Shown one piece after another: positions 35,314 to 44,318 of a stretch of DNA of 64,000 nucleotides. The stretch covers positions 15,860,368 through 15,924,367 of the forward strand of contig NC_059481.1 of NCBI RefSeq assembly GCF_018139145.2. Direction: 5' to 3'. Source of the stretch: Gymnogyps californianus (Eukaryota > Chordata > Aves > Accipitriformes > Cathartidae). The notes below the pieces were generated by a model. That model saw nothing but the letters and a program-made list of their open reading frames with translations. It was not told the DNA's origin and searched no databases. Within the stretch, counting starts at the first letter, position 1; each line of letters begins with the position of its first letter. Made by a program: the position numbers and the translations under genes.

Positions 35314-35554
35314 ACTTGGTGACTTTCGCACCGTTTTTGTTATTTATTTATTTCCCCGGCTGCCTCCCCAGCCTCCCGTTGCAATCCTCCGGAGCGGCTG
35401 GCGGGGAGCGGCGGGCGGCGGGCGCAGGGCGGCCGGGCCAGCATGCATCCCCGCCCGCTGCCGCTGCCGCTACCGTAGCAGGAATTACAGCCTCTTCGAG
35501 CCAGCTGCCAGCATGATTTCATCTGCTGGAGGATTTTTGCATCTGATCGCTTGA
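35309..35554 (+). other. Upstream ORF in the NTRK3 leader (81 codons, nested 13-codon version)
   Basis: An open frame runs from an ATG at 35309 to a TGA at 35552-35554, one base before the proposed leader splice donor. A second in-frame ATG at 35513 gives a 13-residue peptide, MISSAGGFLHLIA, with the same stop. Nothing suggests a folded protein; the longer version is Arg/Gly/Ala-rich because of GC-rich DNA. If the leader includes it, ribosomes would meet it before the TrkC start codon and it could dampen receptor translation. Confidence 0.3.
35443..35478 (+). other. Short upstream ORF (11 codons) in the NTRK3 leader
   Basis: ATG at 35443 opens an 11-residue frame, MHPRPLPLPLP, closed by TAG at 35476-35478. 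It lies in the CpG-dense leader and overlaps the longer upstream ORF in another frame. The peptide merely reflects a CCGCTG repeat. Any effect on translation is inference. Confidence 0.28.
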
Positions 35555-35555
35555 G

Positions 35556-35690
35556 GTTTTGTTGTGTTTTTTGTTTTTTGTTTTTTTTTTTTCCTCCCTC
35601 TGTCTTTGTTTCCTTCCCCTTTTCCCCCCCTTCCCCTCCCTCCATCCCCCCTTTCCTCCTCCTCCTCTTTTTTAGAAGCAGCAATCGGAG
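35556..35690 (+). other. NTRK3: Probable short 5'UTR intron, acceptor, and 15-base leader before the NTRK3 start codon
   Basis: A nearly pure pyrimidine tract (about 35581-35672) ends in TTTTTTAG at 35667-35674. This is a strong acceptor. It is followed by 15 bases, AAGCAGCAATCGGAG, and then the ATG. A long pyrimidine tract abutting AG this close to a start codon is what a real 3' splice site looks like. I vaguely recall that the mammalian gene also begins its ATG exon about 15 bases before the ATG, with a very short intron upstream. The best-placed donor for a short intron is GAG|GTTTTG at 35553-35561, giving an intron of about 119 bases (35556-35674), but that donor is weak. CAG|GTGTGT at 35281 is a stronger but more distant donor. 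The acceptor is likely; the donor is open. Confidence 0.5.
35581..35672 (+). repeat. Pyrimidine-rich tract ahead of the NTRK3 start codon
   Basis: Starting with 12 T, the stretch is almost all C and T up to the TTTTTTAG acceptor, with isolated G and A near 35604, 35609 and 35644. It probably serves as the polypyrimidine tract of the leader intron. Confidence 0.6.
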
Positions 35691-35938
35691 ATGGATGTCT
35701 CTCTTTGCCCTACCAAGTGCACTTTCTGGAGGGTATTTTTGCTCTGGAGCATTTGGGGAGACTATCTGCTTTCGGTGCTGGCTTGCCCTGCTAATTGTCT
35801 TTGCAGCAAGACAGACATCAATTGCAAGAAGCCGGATGATGGGAACCTCTTCCCTCTCTTGGAAGGGCAGGATTCAGGCAGCAGCAATGGCAACACGAGC
35901 ATCAATATCACGGACATCTCAAGGAACATCACTTCCAT
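35691..35938 (+). CDS. NTRK3: NTRK3 (TrkC receptor) first coding exon, partial
   Basis: This exon encodes the N-terminus of TrkC, the plasma-membrane receptor tyrosine kinase for neurotrophin-3. It starts with MDVSLCPTKC and gives 82 whole codons plus two bases of codon 83 (AT), so the exon ends in phase 2. Residues 1-31 form a signal peptide with a hydrophobic core (about 12-31) ending in SVLA. Residues 32-45, CPANCLCSKTDINC, are the cysteine cluster that caps the leucine-rich repeats. The acidic stretch DDGNLFPLLEGQDS follows, then three N-glycosylation sequons at N68, N72 and N79. The intron begins GTAAGT directly after the exon. Read without splicing, codon 83 would be ATG; with splicing it should be Ile, as in known TrkC (ITSI). 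The leucine-rich repeats, Ig domains, transmembrane segment and kinase lie beyond the window. TrkA and TrkB differ clearly at the N-terminus, so the paralogue call is firm. The match is from memory of the family, not a search. Confidence 0.96.
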
Positions 35939-35944
35939 GTAAGT
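35939..35944 (+). other. NTRK3: Splice donor of NTRK3 coding exon 1
   Basis: GTAAGT is a perfect donor core, placed exactly where the TrkC reading frame stops matching the family (…RNITS then AT|GTAAGT). The exon is left in phase 2. Confidence 0.93.
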
Positions 35945-36106
35945 GGGGGTCCCCTCGGGCTCTCCCGGGGCGCCGTCCCCTCCCGGCGGCAGGGTGCGGG
36001 CTGGGCTGCCGGTGCAGGGCTCAGGTGCCCTCGGCATTGCTGCGCTGCCTGGCAGAGCTCAGCCCGGCTTCCCGTGCAGAGGACGCAGATCCGGCTTTCC
36101 CCCTTA

Positions 36107-36134
36107 CCCCCCCCCCCAAAAAAAAAAAAAAAAA
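36107..36134. repeat. C11-A17 homopolymer junction
   Basis: Eleven C followed by seventeen A at the start of intron 1, about 170 bases after the coding exon. Confidence 0.85.
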
Positions 36135-36375
36135 GGCCCAGCAACAGTTTGGCAAAGGCTTAAGAGGAATAAAGTAAATGAGATCTGATTCCTTAGCAGG
36201 AGAGAGAGCAGCAGGCAAAGATGCTAAAGCTGCTGCTTCCTTTAACTGTTTGCTTCTGCAAGGGGAGGGGGGACGCCACAGCCACACACAGCCACATATT
36301 TACCCAAATAGGGCAAGAAAAGCAAGTTCTGAGCTGCTTGTTCTTTTTCGAGACTTTGGATCCGATTAGAATGTC

Positions 36376-36387
36376 TTTTTTTTTTTT
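36376..36387. repeat. T12 homopolymer in intron 1
   Basis: Twelve T; part of the homopolymer series around the first coding exon. Confidence 0.75.
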
Positions 36388-36470
36388 CGTCCCCACAACA
36401 GAAAATGCTCCCTTCCCTGCCCTGGCTGAATGTGTCTGGGGATCTGCGGTTTCGCCTTTTTACGGGGAGG

Positions 36471-36485
36471 AAAAAAAAAAAAAAA
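36471..36485. repeat. A15 homopolymer in intron 1
   Basis: Fifteen A following TACGGGGAGG. Confidence 0.8.
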
Positions 36486-36809
36486 TAGGACAGTGAGATG
36501 TCCCTTAAGTAGCTTATTTAACTCGCATTGTTATAATTTTGCAACTCGCCGTGGTGCTGCAATAGGATTTGTGTGTTTTCGTCTCGGGGTGGTGGCGGTG
36601 GGGAGAAGCATCGGAGCAGGGAGATATTTTTAGTTGAGCACTTTGCGTTTGTTTGCATGCTTGTTTATCTGGAAAATCAACTTGAAGTTGCATTATCCTT
36701 GTTTGGAGAGGCAGTTAGCAAAGCCCATGCTAATCTCATCAGCGTGGAGTCGAGAAAGGAACATATTTCCTTCTCCCGAATCCATCATGCTGTGTGTGTG
36801 TGGGGAAGG

Positions 36810-36821
36810 AAAAAAAAAAAA
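36810..36821. repeat. (GT)n plus A12 in intron 1
   Basis: Twelve A preceded by a short alternating TG stretch at 36791-36802. Confidence 0.7.
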
Positions 36822-37726
36822 TCCTCATTGCTTCCAATCTCTGCTCTTTATTTTCCAGTACATTTTTGGGTGAGATGAACTCCGAGCCATTTCATTATTC
36901 TAATGCTAATTGAAATGTGAGCATTTAGGGAAATGTAGCCCCCAGAGCAAGTTGGCAGTGGGAGTTGAGCAGAGAAGAGGTGGAATCCTTTATTCTGGCA
37001 GTTAAATGCAGCAAGGTTTGAAATGAGTAATGGAGGGTTATTTATTTATTTTTTTCACCTCGATGGCACAGTTGCATGGAGGGAGCGGGCTTTGCTGGGT
37101 CTCTTCCTGAGGCTGGTTTATTTGGTCACAGTGCAATTGCAGCAGAGCCATGGAGTAATTGCAGTGCCTCTTTCGCAGCTCTGCTTGTCACCTTTGCTGG
37201 GTAAAGATGATGGGAGCCGCTTTCCCTGCTTGCTTACAGGTTCATGCAATGCCCAAGCAGGTTTTCAGCAGGTACCACCGACCCTGAACCCCCAGCCCTG
37301 CCTTCACCTTGCCAGCAAACCTCTGCAAACCCAGCAGGAATGGGGAAAGTAAACGGGGAAACTAATGCAACGCTCCCCTTCCAATTGCCCCATATTTATC
37401 CTGCGTCGTGGTGCTGGAGTGTTTTCTCTGTGATGCCGGAGGGACATGGGTGATGCTGGGGAAGCCAGAGAAACTCGTGTTTTTTTCCTGTGCTTGCTGT
37501 TTGTTGTGGTTTGGTTTTAACCCTTTGGTGGGTGGGGAGCAGCAGGAAAGGCTGCGAAGGGTTTGGAAGCCGCCAGCATGAGTGAGTGTGCGTTGTCAGA
37601 TGCACACATACATCTGAACTGCTGTGAGAGGTAGTATTACGTGAGTCCTTTGTGCCCAGAAAATGTCTTTACTGCTTTGAAATTGAAAAATGCTGATAAG
37701 CAGTCTGTAAAAAGGAGAGGGGAGGG

Positions 37727-37739
37727 AAAAAAAAAAAAA
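37727..37739. repeat. A13 homopolymer in intron 1
   Basis: Thirteen A after a purine-rich GGAGAGGGGAGGG stretch. Confidence 0.75.
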
Positions 37740-38104
37740 CGGACAATGCCAGAAACAGAGATGTTGGGTATTTTTTTGGAGAGGAGCTTCTCTTAAGTTG
37801 GGGAAGGAGGAGAAGGTGCCAGTTTTTGCTGGAATTTGTATGCATCTCTGCTCCACACTGAGCAAAGCATGTTCCCTCACCCCCTGCATCGCTGCCGGCT
37901 CCACGCCTCCCTCCTCGGGCTTGGGGCGGCTGAGGCACAGGACTGGGGTGAACCCTAAAATGCTGGGAGCGGCTGAGACTGAGTAGGAGAGAAAACTTTC
38001 CCCAGGGGTCTGTGCTTACTGGGAAGACAGCAGTGGTTTGTAGGGGATGCTTATGGGAGCAGAGGGATGGTTTGGGTGGTGGGGCCGCTTCATAGCAAAG
38101 GAAT

Positions 38105-38165
38105 CCCTGCTGGGAGCCAGGATTGAACCCATGTTTGTGCTCTTGCATGGGAGGCATGAGGATGT
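38105..38165 (-). repeat. Possible MIR-like fragment, reverse orientation
   Basis: GGAGCCAGGATTGAACCCATGTTTGTGCTCTTGCATGGGAGG parallels the reverse complement of the MIR 5' half (… GAGCTGGGATTCGAACCC … GTGCTCTTAACC …). The reverse strand has a B-box-like GGGTTCAATCC. It is short and diverged. Confidence 0.35.
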
Positions 38166-40300
38166 CAGGCCTCTCCTTGCCAGCCCCCACATCACGGGTG
38201 TTGGGGCGAGGGGTGCATCGAAGCCCAGCCTGGTCATCGCTGAATCACTCCCAGCACGCGGGTCTGATTCAGCTGGGCACCGAACGGCGCTTCCCCCTGC
38301 TTGCCACGCTCACCGGGGGCTCGGCTTCGTTAGGCAGCTTGCCTCGTTTGTGGGCAGCGAGTGGGCAAAAGCACCTTCTCCTGCTAGGCTGGGGGGTGAA
38401 TAGGGGAGGCTTAGCCCTGTCCCCGTGGCCGGGGAATGCAATGCTCCAGCTGGTCCTCCCTGCAGGCCCTGGGGAAGGTGGTGGTCGCTGCTCCATCCTG
38501 CTGCTGGTGAAAAGGCAGATGGGATGTGGGGTGGTGAAACCACTCTGGGGCCAAGCAGGGCCTTATTCACGTCTGAAAGATGAGCTCAGCTTTGCAATCA
38601 GAGCTTGGGTGGTGCTGACGAAAACCTGCCAGGGCCCATTCAGAGGGCTGGAGAAAGAAAGCAGTGTGAGCTGGCTTGGAGGGCTCGTCCATCTTACCCC
38701 CTTAAGCCAGGGCAGAGGCCCCACCCAAGCAGGTCCCCCCAGCATCGGGGGCCAAGCCATCGGGAACTTTGGGTTATTTCACATCTCAGCGGCTGAGGAG
38801 ACCCCCAAGGCAAGGACGACAGAAGAAGGACAGGAGACATCCAGCCCGTAGCACTGCCCACGGAGGCTGGCAGGGCAGGCCAGCCCTGTGGGTGCCCCCA
38901 GTGTGGTACCCCATCATCGAGCCTCCTGTTGCACCCCTCAAATGAATGGCCTGTGCTCCGATTGCTGCTGCTTCTGGTTTCCCACCCATCCCCCTTTTGG
39001 TGAGAGCAGAGCAGCCGCAGTCAGGGCTGGGTGGCTCCTGCCCTGGCTGGGCTGGGGGGGACGGTGGCACACAACCTTTGTGCAAATCCAGGCAGTGCCA
39101 GGTTAATGGTGAAGCAGGAGAAGGGCAAGGAGGTTCCTGCCCTGAGATGGAGGAGGAGGAGATTGGGTTGGCTGATGGCCCTCTACCCTTTCCCAGCCTG
39201 CCCAGAAACGTATCCAATTTCGGATCACATCCATGGGGACATGGCTCTGCACACAGAAATCCCTGTGAGAGCTGCCAAGGGTCCTGTCTAGCCGTGGGGC
39301 CAGCTTGGACCCCGGCTGAGACGGCTCCAGTTTGGAGTCATGCTGCTGGACTTCCCCCTTCTGATTCAGAGAGAGGACGACCATCGGCCTGGGGTACGTT
39401 CATGCCATCGCTTTTCCTTGTGCAGCTGGGTGGCCTTTGCTGTGTCCCCAGCCAGGTGTGACTTGTGGAAATGCTCAAGCTTCCCCTAACCTAGCCTCAC
39501 CCCTGCGCTGTGGGGCTCCATCCATTGCAAGACCTCCCTAAAAAGACCAGATGCACAGGGAGAACTTTGGTCCTGAGGGTCCTGCGGCACAAAACCCCTT
39601 CTGCCACTGTGTACCAAGCAGCCGGGGCATTTGCCACTCTGGGTCCCCATCCATGGCACTGTAGGGGTCTGGCTGGTGCACGGGGCGGCCGGGCTCGCCT
39701 GTGCTGCTGCATGTCGGGGTGATGGTGGGCGCAGCGTGCCAGGGGCAGGCCGGGGAGTTACTCTTCTGGCAGCGTGGGCAGTGTCTGCGTGTGCCGGCAC
39801 GGCGCGTGGGGAAGGACGGACGGAGGAGTTTGCCATCTGGGCCTCCCTACTTCTCAGCTGTTGCTATGGCACTGCAGAGATGCTGCCAGGCAGGCGGCGA
39901 TGGCCTGCGTGTGTCACCCCTGGGCTCCCTCGAGGTCGAGAGATGTCACCGGTATATAAAGCCTTGGTCCCTTACCCAGCCTCACCAGGAGAGAATGGGA
40001 TTTCTTATGGTAAAATACCCTTGATGGGTGGATTTGCAGGGTTTATCTGTGCAGCTCGTAGCTGCCTTCAACAAGGTGAGATGAATTCAGAGCAACCCAA
40101 GAGGAGGTGGGTCCCTGCGGAGCACTGTGGGATGCAGGATTTTGGGGTCTCACTTACAGAGCCAAGGGGAAGCATCTTGCATGGACAAGAAGAGCAGCCC
40201 CATCCTTTCCTACTGGGCTGTCCCACCAGCCCACAGTAGGGTCCGCTCCATCCCATGGGCTTGGCCAGGGGTGGGAGAGCTGCGTCAGAGCCGGGCGCCG

Positions 40301-40336
40301 TGGGGGGTGAGCGGCAGCTGGGGGGTGAGCGGCAGC
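40301..40336. repeat. 18-base perfect tandem duplication
   Basis: TGGGGGGTGAGCGGCAGC occurs twice without change (40301-40318, 40319-40336). The four G runs over this span also allow a G-quadruplex with long loops. Confidence 0.9.
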
Positions 40337-42069
40337 GCAGCCCCCACTCGCTGCGCGGGAGCTGAGAGCATGTGGCGTGGGGGAGAGCGAGGGGGTGCTC
40401 AGCGCGGCAGCACCCCTTCACTGCCAGTGCGGGGAGAGCCAAGGAACCGGTGATGCCCACGTGCACCCACATGTGGGAAGGAGGGAAGAAGGAAAGGGCA
40501 GGCATCTTCCTGGAAGGGCTGGGGGGAGCCGAACTTGCTTTGGTGGCCCAAGCAGCCGGGAAAGGGGCTTCTGTGATGCTCAAGTTGGTGATTGCTCTGC
40601 TTCACACAACAGGGCACAAACTTTCCCCTCTCTGTGAATCAGCTACAGCATGCCCAGTGTGTCTTGTGTGCTGCTGCTCTCCAGAGACGAAGGGCTCTGC
40701 ATTCCCAAAGCCTCCCATCCCATTGTTCCTCCCATCTCCTGGTCCCAGAGGCTTTGGCTGCTGCAGAGACCATTCAAAAGGTCCCTAACTCAATCCAGCT
40801 TTGTTTTGCAGGGCTCTTGTTTATGCAGAGTGGCTGTCCTGAAGGATGTTAGGATAGGGGAGGCTGGTGCAGCACGAGTCTGTGAGGACAGAAGAAGATG
40901 CAGAGATGTTTGGGACAAGGAGGTGGGCTGAGACATGGTCTTGATGCTCTAGAGGTGCCTTAAGCTGGGGGCACTGGTCCTGACTGTCCCCATAGCATCC
41001 CCCTTGCATCAGGGGATTGGGTCCATGGTAGGTGCTGCACTGTGCACCAAAGCAGCTAAACTTGCACCAGGGGCACCCGGGGCTGGATGTGTCCCCTGGG
41101 CTGGCTGCTGGCTTCTTGCCCTGCTCTTACGGCCTTTCTCCCTGCTGACCGGTCCTGGAGGGAGGCAGTTCCCTGGCATGGGTGATGTCTGGGACCTCTA
41201 GTACTTTTGCAGCCCTCCAGGCTATGTGTGGGGGCAGAGCAGAAGGATCTGGGGTAGATGGGCTATAAAAGGTGGTTTTTGGAGGAGTCAGCTGTCAGGG
41301 CCAGGTCTCAGCTCAGCTCTCCCAGTAGTGGCCGAGCTAATGCTGAACAGAGGACATCAGGCACCCAAGGGTTACAGCCCTGCTTTGTCTGGGACACAGG
41401 ATTCCTGCTGGGTTGAGTCACCTGCTTTTTCATACCAGAGTCTGCTGGTTTCTCTGCCCCCCTTGTGCCTGATCCCACTGGGGTTCCCAAGTGCTCCCCA
41501 GCCATGTCTGCATTGCCTGGCTCTGCCGATGGCCCACACCAGGTATTTCTCTGGGAAAGACAATTTTGGTGCCTACCAGGACTTTCCAGGTTTTTTCTGA
41601 GCTGAACATGGGGCCTGAGCTGCTGCCTGGACAGGAGGAGCTGGTGACCCGGATGGTTTAAGGGTGCATGTGACACATCCCCAGCCTTCATCTCCTGCAG
41701 GGTTTGGGGAGGTCTAAGTCAGCTCTGCCTGCCGGCTTGTCTCCCTGGGCTTGGAGAGGTGGGATGGGGATGCTTTGGGTCTTGGACAGGTGTTTCATGG
41801 TGGGAAGAAGCAGAGATGGAGGGGAAGAGACTGAGGAAGGACCTGCCTTGCTGCCTTTGGAGGCTCGGAGATGTGTTCCCTCTGGCTAGGGGCTTTTGTA
41901 GAGCTCGGTTAGGGAAAGCTCTCTGGGTCTGCTCTACCCCATCAGCTCACCCCTGTGGCGGTGACACCTTCACGTGCTTTGTCATGAGGCTGCTCGTGGT
42001 CTCCCAAAGGCCTGTGACCATCCGTGCATCCAGCAGTGCTGGGCTTTTTCAGTGAACCCCCCAAACAGG

Positions 42070-42087
42070 CCATGGGATATCCCATGG
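42070..42087. repeat. 18-base perfect palindrome
   Basis: CCATGGGATATCCCATGG reads identically on both strands. It could extrude a hairpin or bind a dimer symmetrically; no flanking structure extends it. Confidence 0.8.
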
Positions 42088-42689
42088 GATCACCCTCGGG
42101 GAGTCCTGCAGGTAGGTCATTCTCAGTGATGCTGCCCAGTGCTACCTTGGCACACTGGCTTGTTCTGCTCAATGCAGTGCCCATGCTAGGTGTTGCCCAT
42201 GAGTTTATGGTTGGATTTGGTGCATCCCATTCAAGGGGGGCTGCAGTCAAGCGGGGAGTGAACCAACCCCTGAGCCTGCCAGGCTTCCAAAAGTGAGTGT
42301 TAATAATGCTTGTAACTCAGTGTATTATTTACCAGGCACTGTGCAATAGCAGTAATTTTGAGCTTTGGGTTTCCTGCAGCAGGGGTTTCAGCAGGTTGTG
42401 TAGGTGCTTTCTAAGCAGGTGTGTTTGACAGCAGCCTGTGGGCTCTGGTCTCCCCCAAATTCTCTTGCTCTCCCCTCTGCACCAAGGGGGGCACAGGAAA
42501 ACGCCTGCTGAGGCGGTGCTGTGGGGCGAGTTTCTTGTTCAGAGGCTGCAGTTCGCGTATGGTGGTTGGATACCGCAGGCACTTTGTGCCCCACATGAAG
42601 AGATGGGGAACATCATCCCCGGTTGCCCCACGCGATGCTCCAGATCCCGGAGGACTGTGCATGGGGCACCAGGACCATAGCTGCACCGG

Positions 42690-43060
42690 GCTGTTCCCCC
42701 TGTTCATCTCCCAGCGTCGCAAGGCTGCTCCGGACAGAAGCTGCTTGTGCATGAGCAGCTCCGCGGATGTGCCATGGCCCCCAGCCCCAACCGAGCCTCT
42801 GCCCTGTGCCCCCCGGGGGCAGCCGGAGCCCCGGCTCAGCCCCGGCTCATCCTCTCCTCTCTTTCCCCCGTTTGAAGGTGGCTGTGCCGCTAGAGGGCAA
42901 GCGGCAGCGTGAGACAGCCCGGCTCCGGGCTGCGCTGGCACAGCCGGGGAGGGAGCCGCACGCCAGCCCCGGCCGCTGGCACCGGGGGCAGCGCCGGGTA
43001 CGGGAGCGGCCGGGGGCTGCTGGGGCTGAGGGATCAAGTGGCCGCTTGCCTGCTGTCACG
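42690..43060. promoter_or_regulatory. Intronic CpG-rich island
   Basis: CpG density climbs well above the surrounding intron, for example GCCGCACGCC, CCCCGGCCGCTGGCACCGGGGGCAGCGCCGGGTACGGGAGCGGCCGG (described in parts). It lies about 7 kb inside intron 1 and contains a strong CTCF-type motif. It could be an alternative promoter, a start of a non-coding transcript or an insulator. No exon is recognisable inside it. Confidence 0.5.
42887..42898 (+). promoter_or_regulatory. CTCF-type motif in the intronic CpG island
   Basis: CCGCTAGAGGGC matches 11 of 12 positions of the CTCF core CCASYAGRKGGC (third base G, a common variant), flanked by TG on the left and AAGC on the right. It is the best CTCF match I noticed. 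Read on the + strand. Confidence 0.5.
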
Positions 43061-43514
43061 CTGATGGATGCTGCGTGGGAGAAGAGCCTTTGCTCTGGGG
43101 CGCCCGTGCTGCTGTACCCCTCTTGGGCTCCCGCCTGCTCCCTAGCTCGGCATCCCGGTCCCTGGGTGGGCACCCAGTCGTGTCAGAGGGTCCCCTGGGA
43201 TCTGACTGGGTTGCTGGGTCATGGCTTTCTCCTCCGCGCTGCTGCGGGAGGATGCGGTCTGTGCACCCCCACGCACCGATAGCTCTTACACCAGTGCCGC
43301 AAGCAATATAGTCCCAGCCCATCTGTGAATTGAGGTGATTTGCGGCTTTTTGGAAGGTGTTGACCCAACCAGAGCAAAGCGGGCGCTGCGAGGAGGTGTT
43401 TCTGGGCTGTTTGAAGTGCTGGGCAAGAGGTGTCTGATCGGGGTGGTGTGCTGCTGTCTGCCACAGGCTTCTGGCTGTGCGTGATCTGCAAGGAAGCCCC
43501 TAACAGCTCTGCCT

Positions 43515-43610
43515 GTTTTACTGATGGGGAAACTGAGACACAGAGCAGTGGTGCAACTGGCCTGCAGGCAGCAGAGCTGGGGATGGAGACCCTTCAGCCC
43601 AGCACCAGCC
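43515..43610 (-). repeat. MIR-like SINE fragment, reverse orientation
   Basis: TTTTACTGATGGGGAAACTGAGACACAGAGCAG, then TGCAACTGGCCTGCAGGCAGCAGAGCTGGGG, parallels the reverse complement of the MIR core and body (TTTTACAGATGAGGAAACTGAGGCACAGAGAGG … GGTCACACAGCTAG … CAGAGCTGGGATT). The first 30 bases match closely; this is the clearest MIR trace here. Confidence 0.6.
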
Positions 43611-44290
43611 AGGGTTCAAGGAGAGGCCAAGCATGGAGGAGGGAATAAACAAGGCTGTTATATTGGTCCTGTTGTATCTAGCAGCCATGAGAGATGTCCC
43701 CAGAGAAATCCTGGTGGTAGAGGCAAGAGGGCATGGGCTGAGAGCTGTCTCTGGAGGCCTCCAGGGTAGGTGCAATGCTCTTTGCTCCTCTGATTAGCCC
43801 TCTGCTGCAGGGGTTGGATGGAGGTTGGAGGGCTAAAGAGGCCACGTGTCCCTCCCCAAGGGGGGAAGGCTGAGAAGAGCGTGGTGTGAGATAGGGCAAG
43901 GGTGAGTGGTGGTAGGAAGCTGGCCTTGACCCTGTAGCATCCTCCGTGTGCAGCTCCTGGGGCGTCTCTCATCCTCCCTGGCAGCTGGGCCAAAGATGGG
44001 CTGGTTATTTCCCTGCTGGCTATTGCCATGCACTGCCAGCGTGGTGGAAGGGCTGTGACACCCAGTGGTCCCGCAACACAACAGCAAATGGGTCCCCAGC
44101 ATCATGGCAGGGGTGACGTTTGGGTGGATGTGTGTTGGGGCACAGGTGATGGACATGGGTTAGAGCTGTGAATATTGCTCAGGGCCTGGGCTTCACTTCA
44201 TTTGAAGAAAAGGAGATTAAAATCTCTCTGGACTCCCCTTGGAAGGCTGCACTGGAGTCAGTGCCCAGCTAGCAGGGCTCCTCCACCAGC

Positions 44291-44318
44291 CCTGCTGCAT
44301 GTGCCCTGCTGCATGTGC
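44291..44318. repeat. 14-base tandem duplication
   Basis: CCTGCTGCATGTGC occurs twice perfectly, with a partial third unit (CCTTGTGCAT) after it. Confidence 0.85.

Larger units (their letters stand above)
34930..35480 (+). promoter_or_regulatory. NTRK3: CpG-rich core promoter region of NTRK3
   Basis: CpG density rises well above the surroundings, most sharply at 35385-35475, where GGAGCGGC, GGGCGGCGGGCG and CCGCCCGC crowd together (Sp/KLF-type GC boxes). The G-quadruplex stretch at 35211-35240 and the (TCC)n tract at 35144-35176 lie just upstream. No TATA box is placed convincingly, which fits a CpG-island promoter of a developmentally regulated neuronal gene. The transcription start cannot be fixed from sequence. 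Confidence 0.6.
35281..35555 (+). other. NTRK3: Candidate 5' untranslated leader exon of NTRK3
   Basis: This GC-rich, CpG-dense segment sits directly upstream of the proposed short intron and is the likeliest source of the leader. Its left limit is uncertain: transcription may start anywhere in the CpG-rich zone. Position 35280 ends a good acceptor-like string (TTTTTTTGCAG), so 35281 could even be an exon start after a farther upstream exon. The segment contains two upstream reading frames, at 35443-35478 and 35309-35554. Confidence 0.35.
35939..42689 (+). other. NTRK3: NTRK3 intron 1, proximal part
   Basis: Begins at the GTAAGT donor. The first 2 kb is dotted with homopolymers. A small AT-rich patch lies at 36880-36925 (TTCATTATTCTAATGCTAATTG). 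Further on are a MIR-like trace at 38105-38165, CpG-rich patches near 39680-39960 and 40290-40430, an 18-base tandem duplication (40301-40336) and an 18-base palindrome (42070-42087). No second coding exon found. Confidence 0.75.

Noticed and set aside
38123..38851. 242-codon open frame on the + strand
   Set aside because: It lies in GC-rich intron DNA, resembles no family I know, is low in domain-like sequence, and is crossed by other open frames on both strands. Chance frame.
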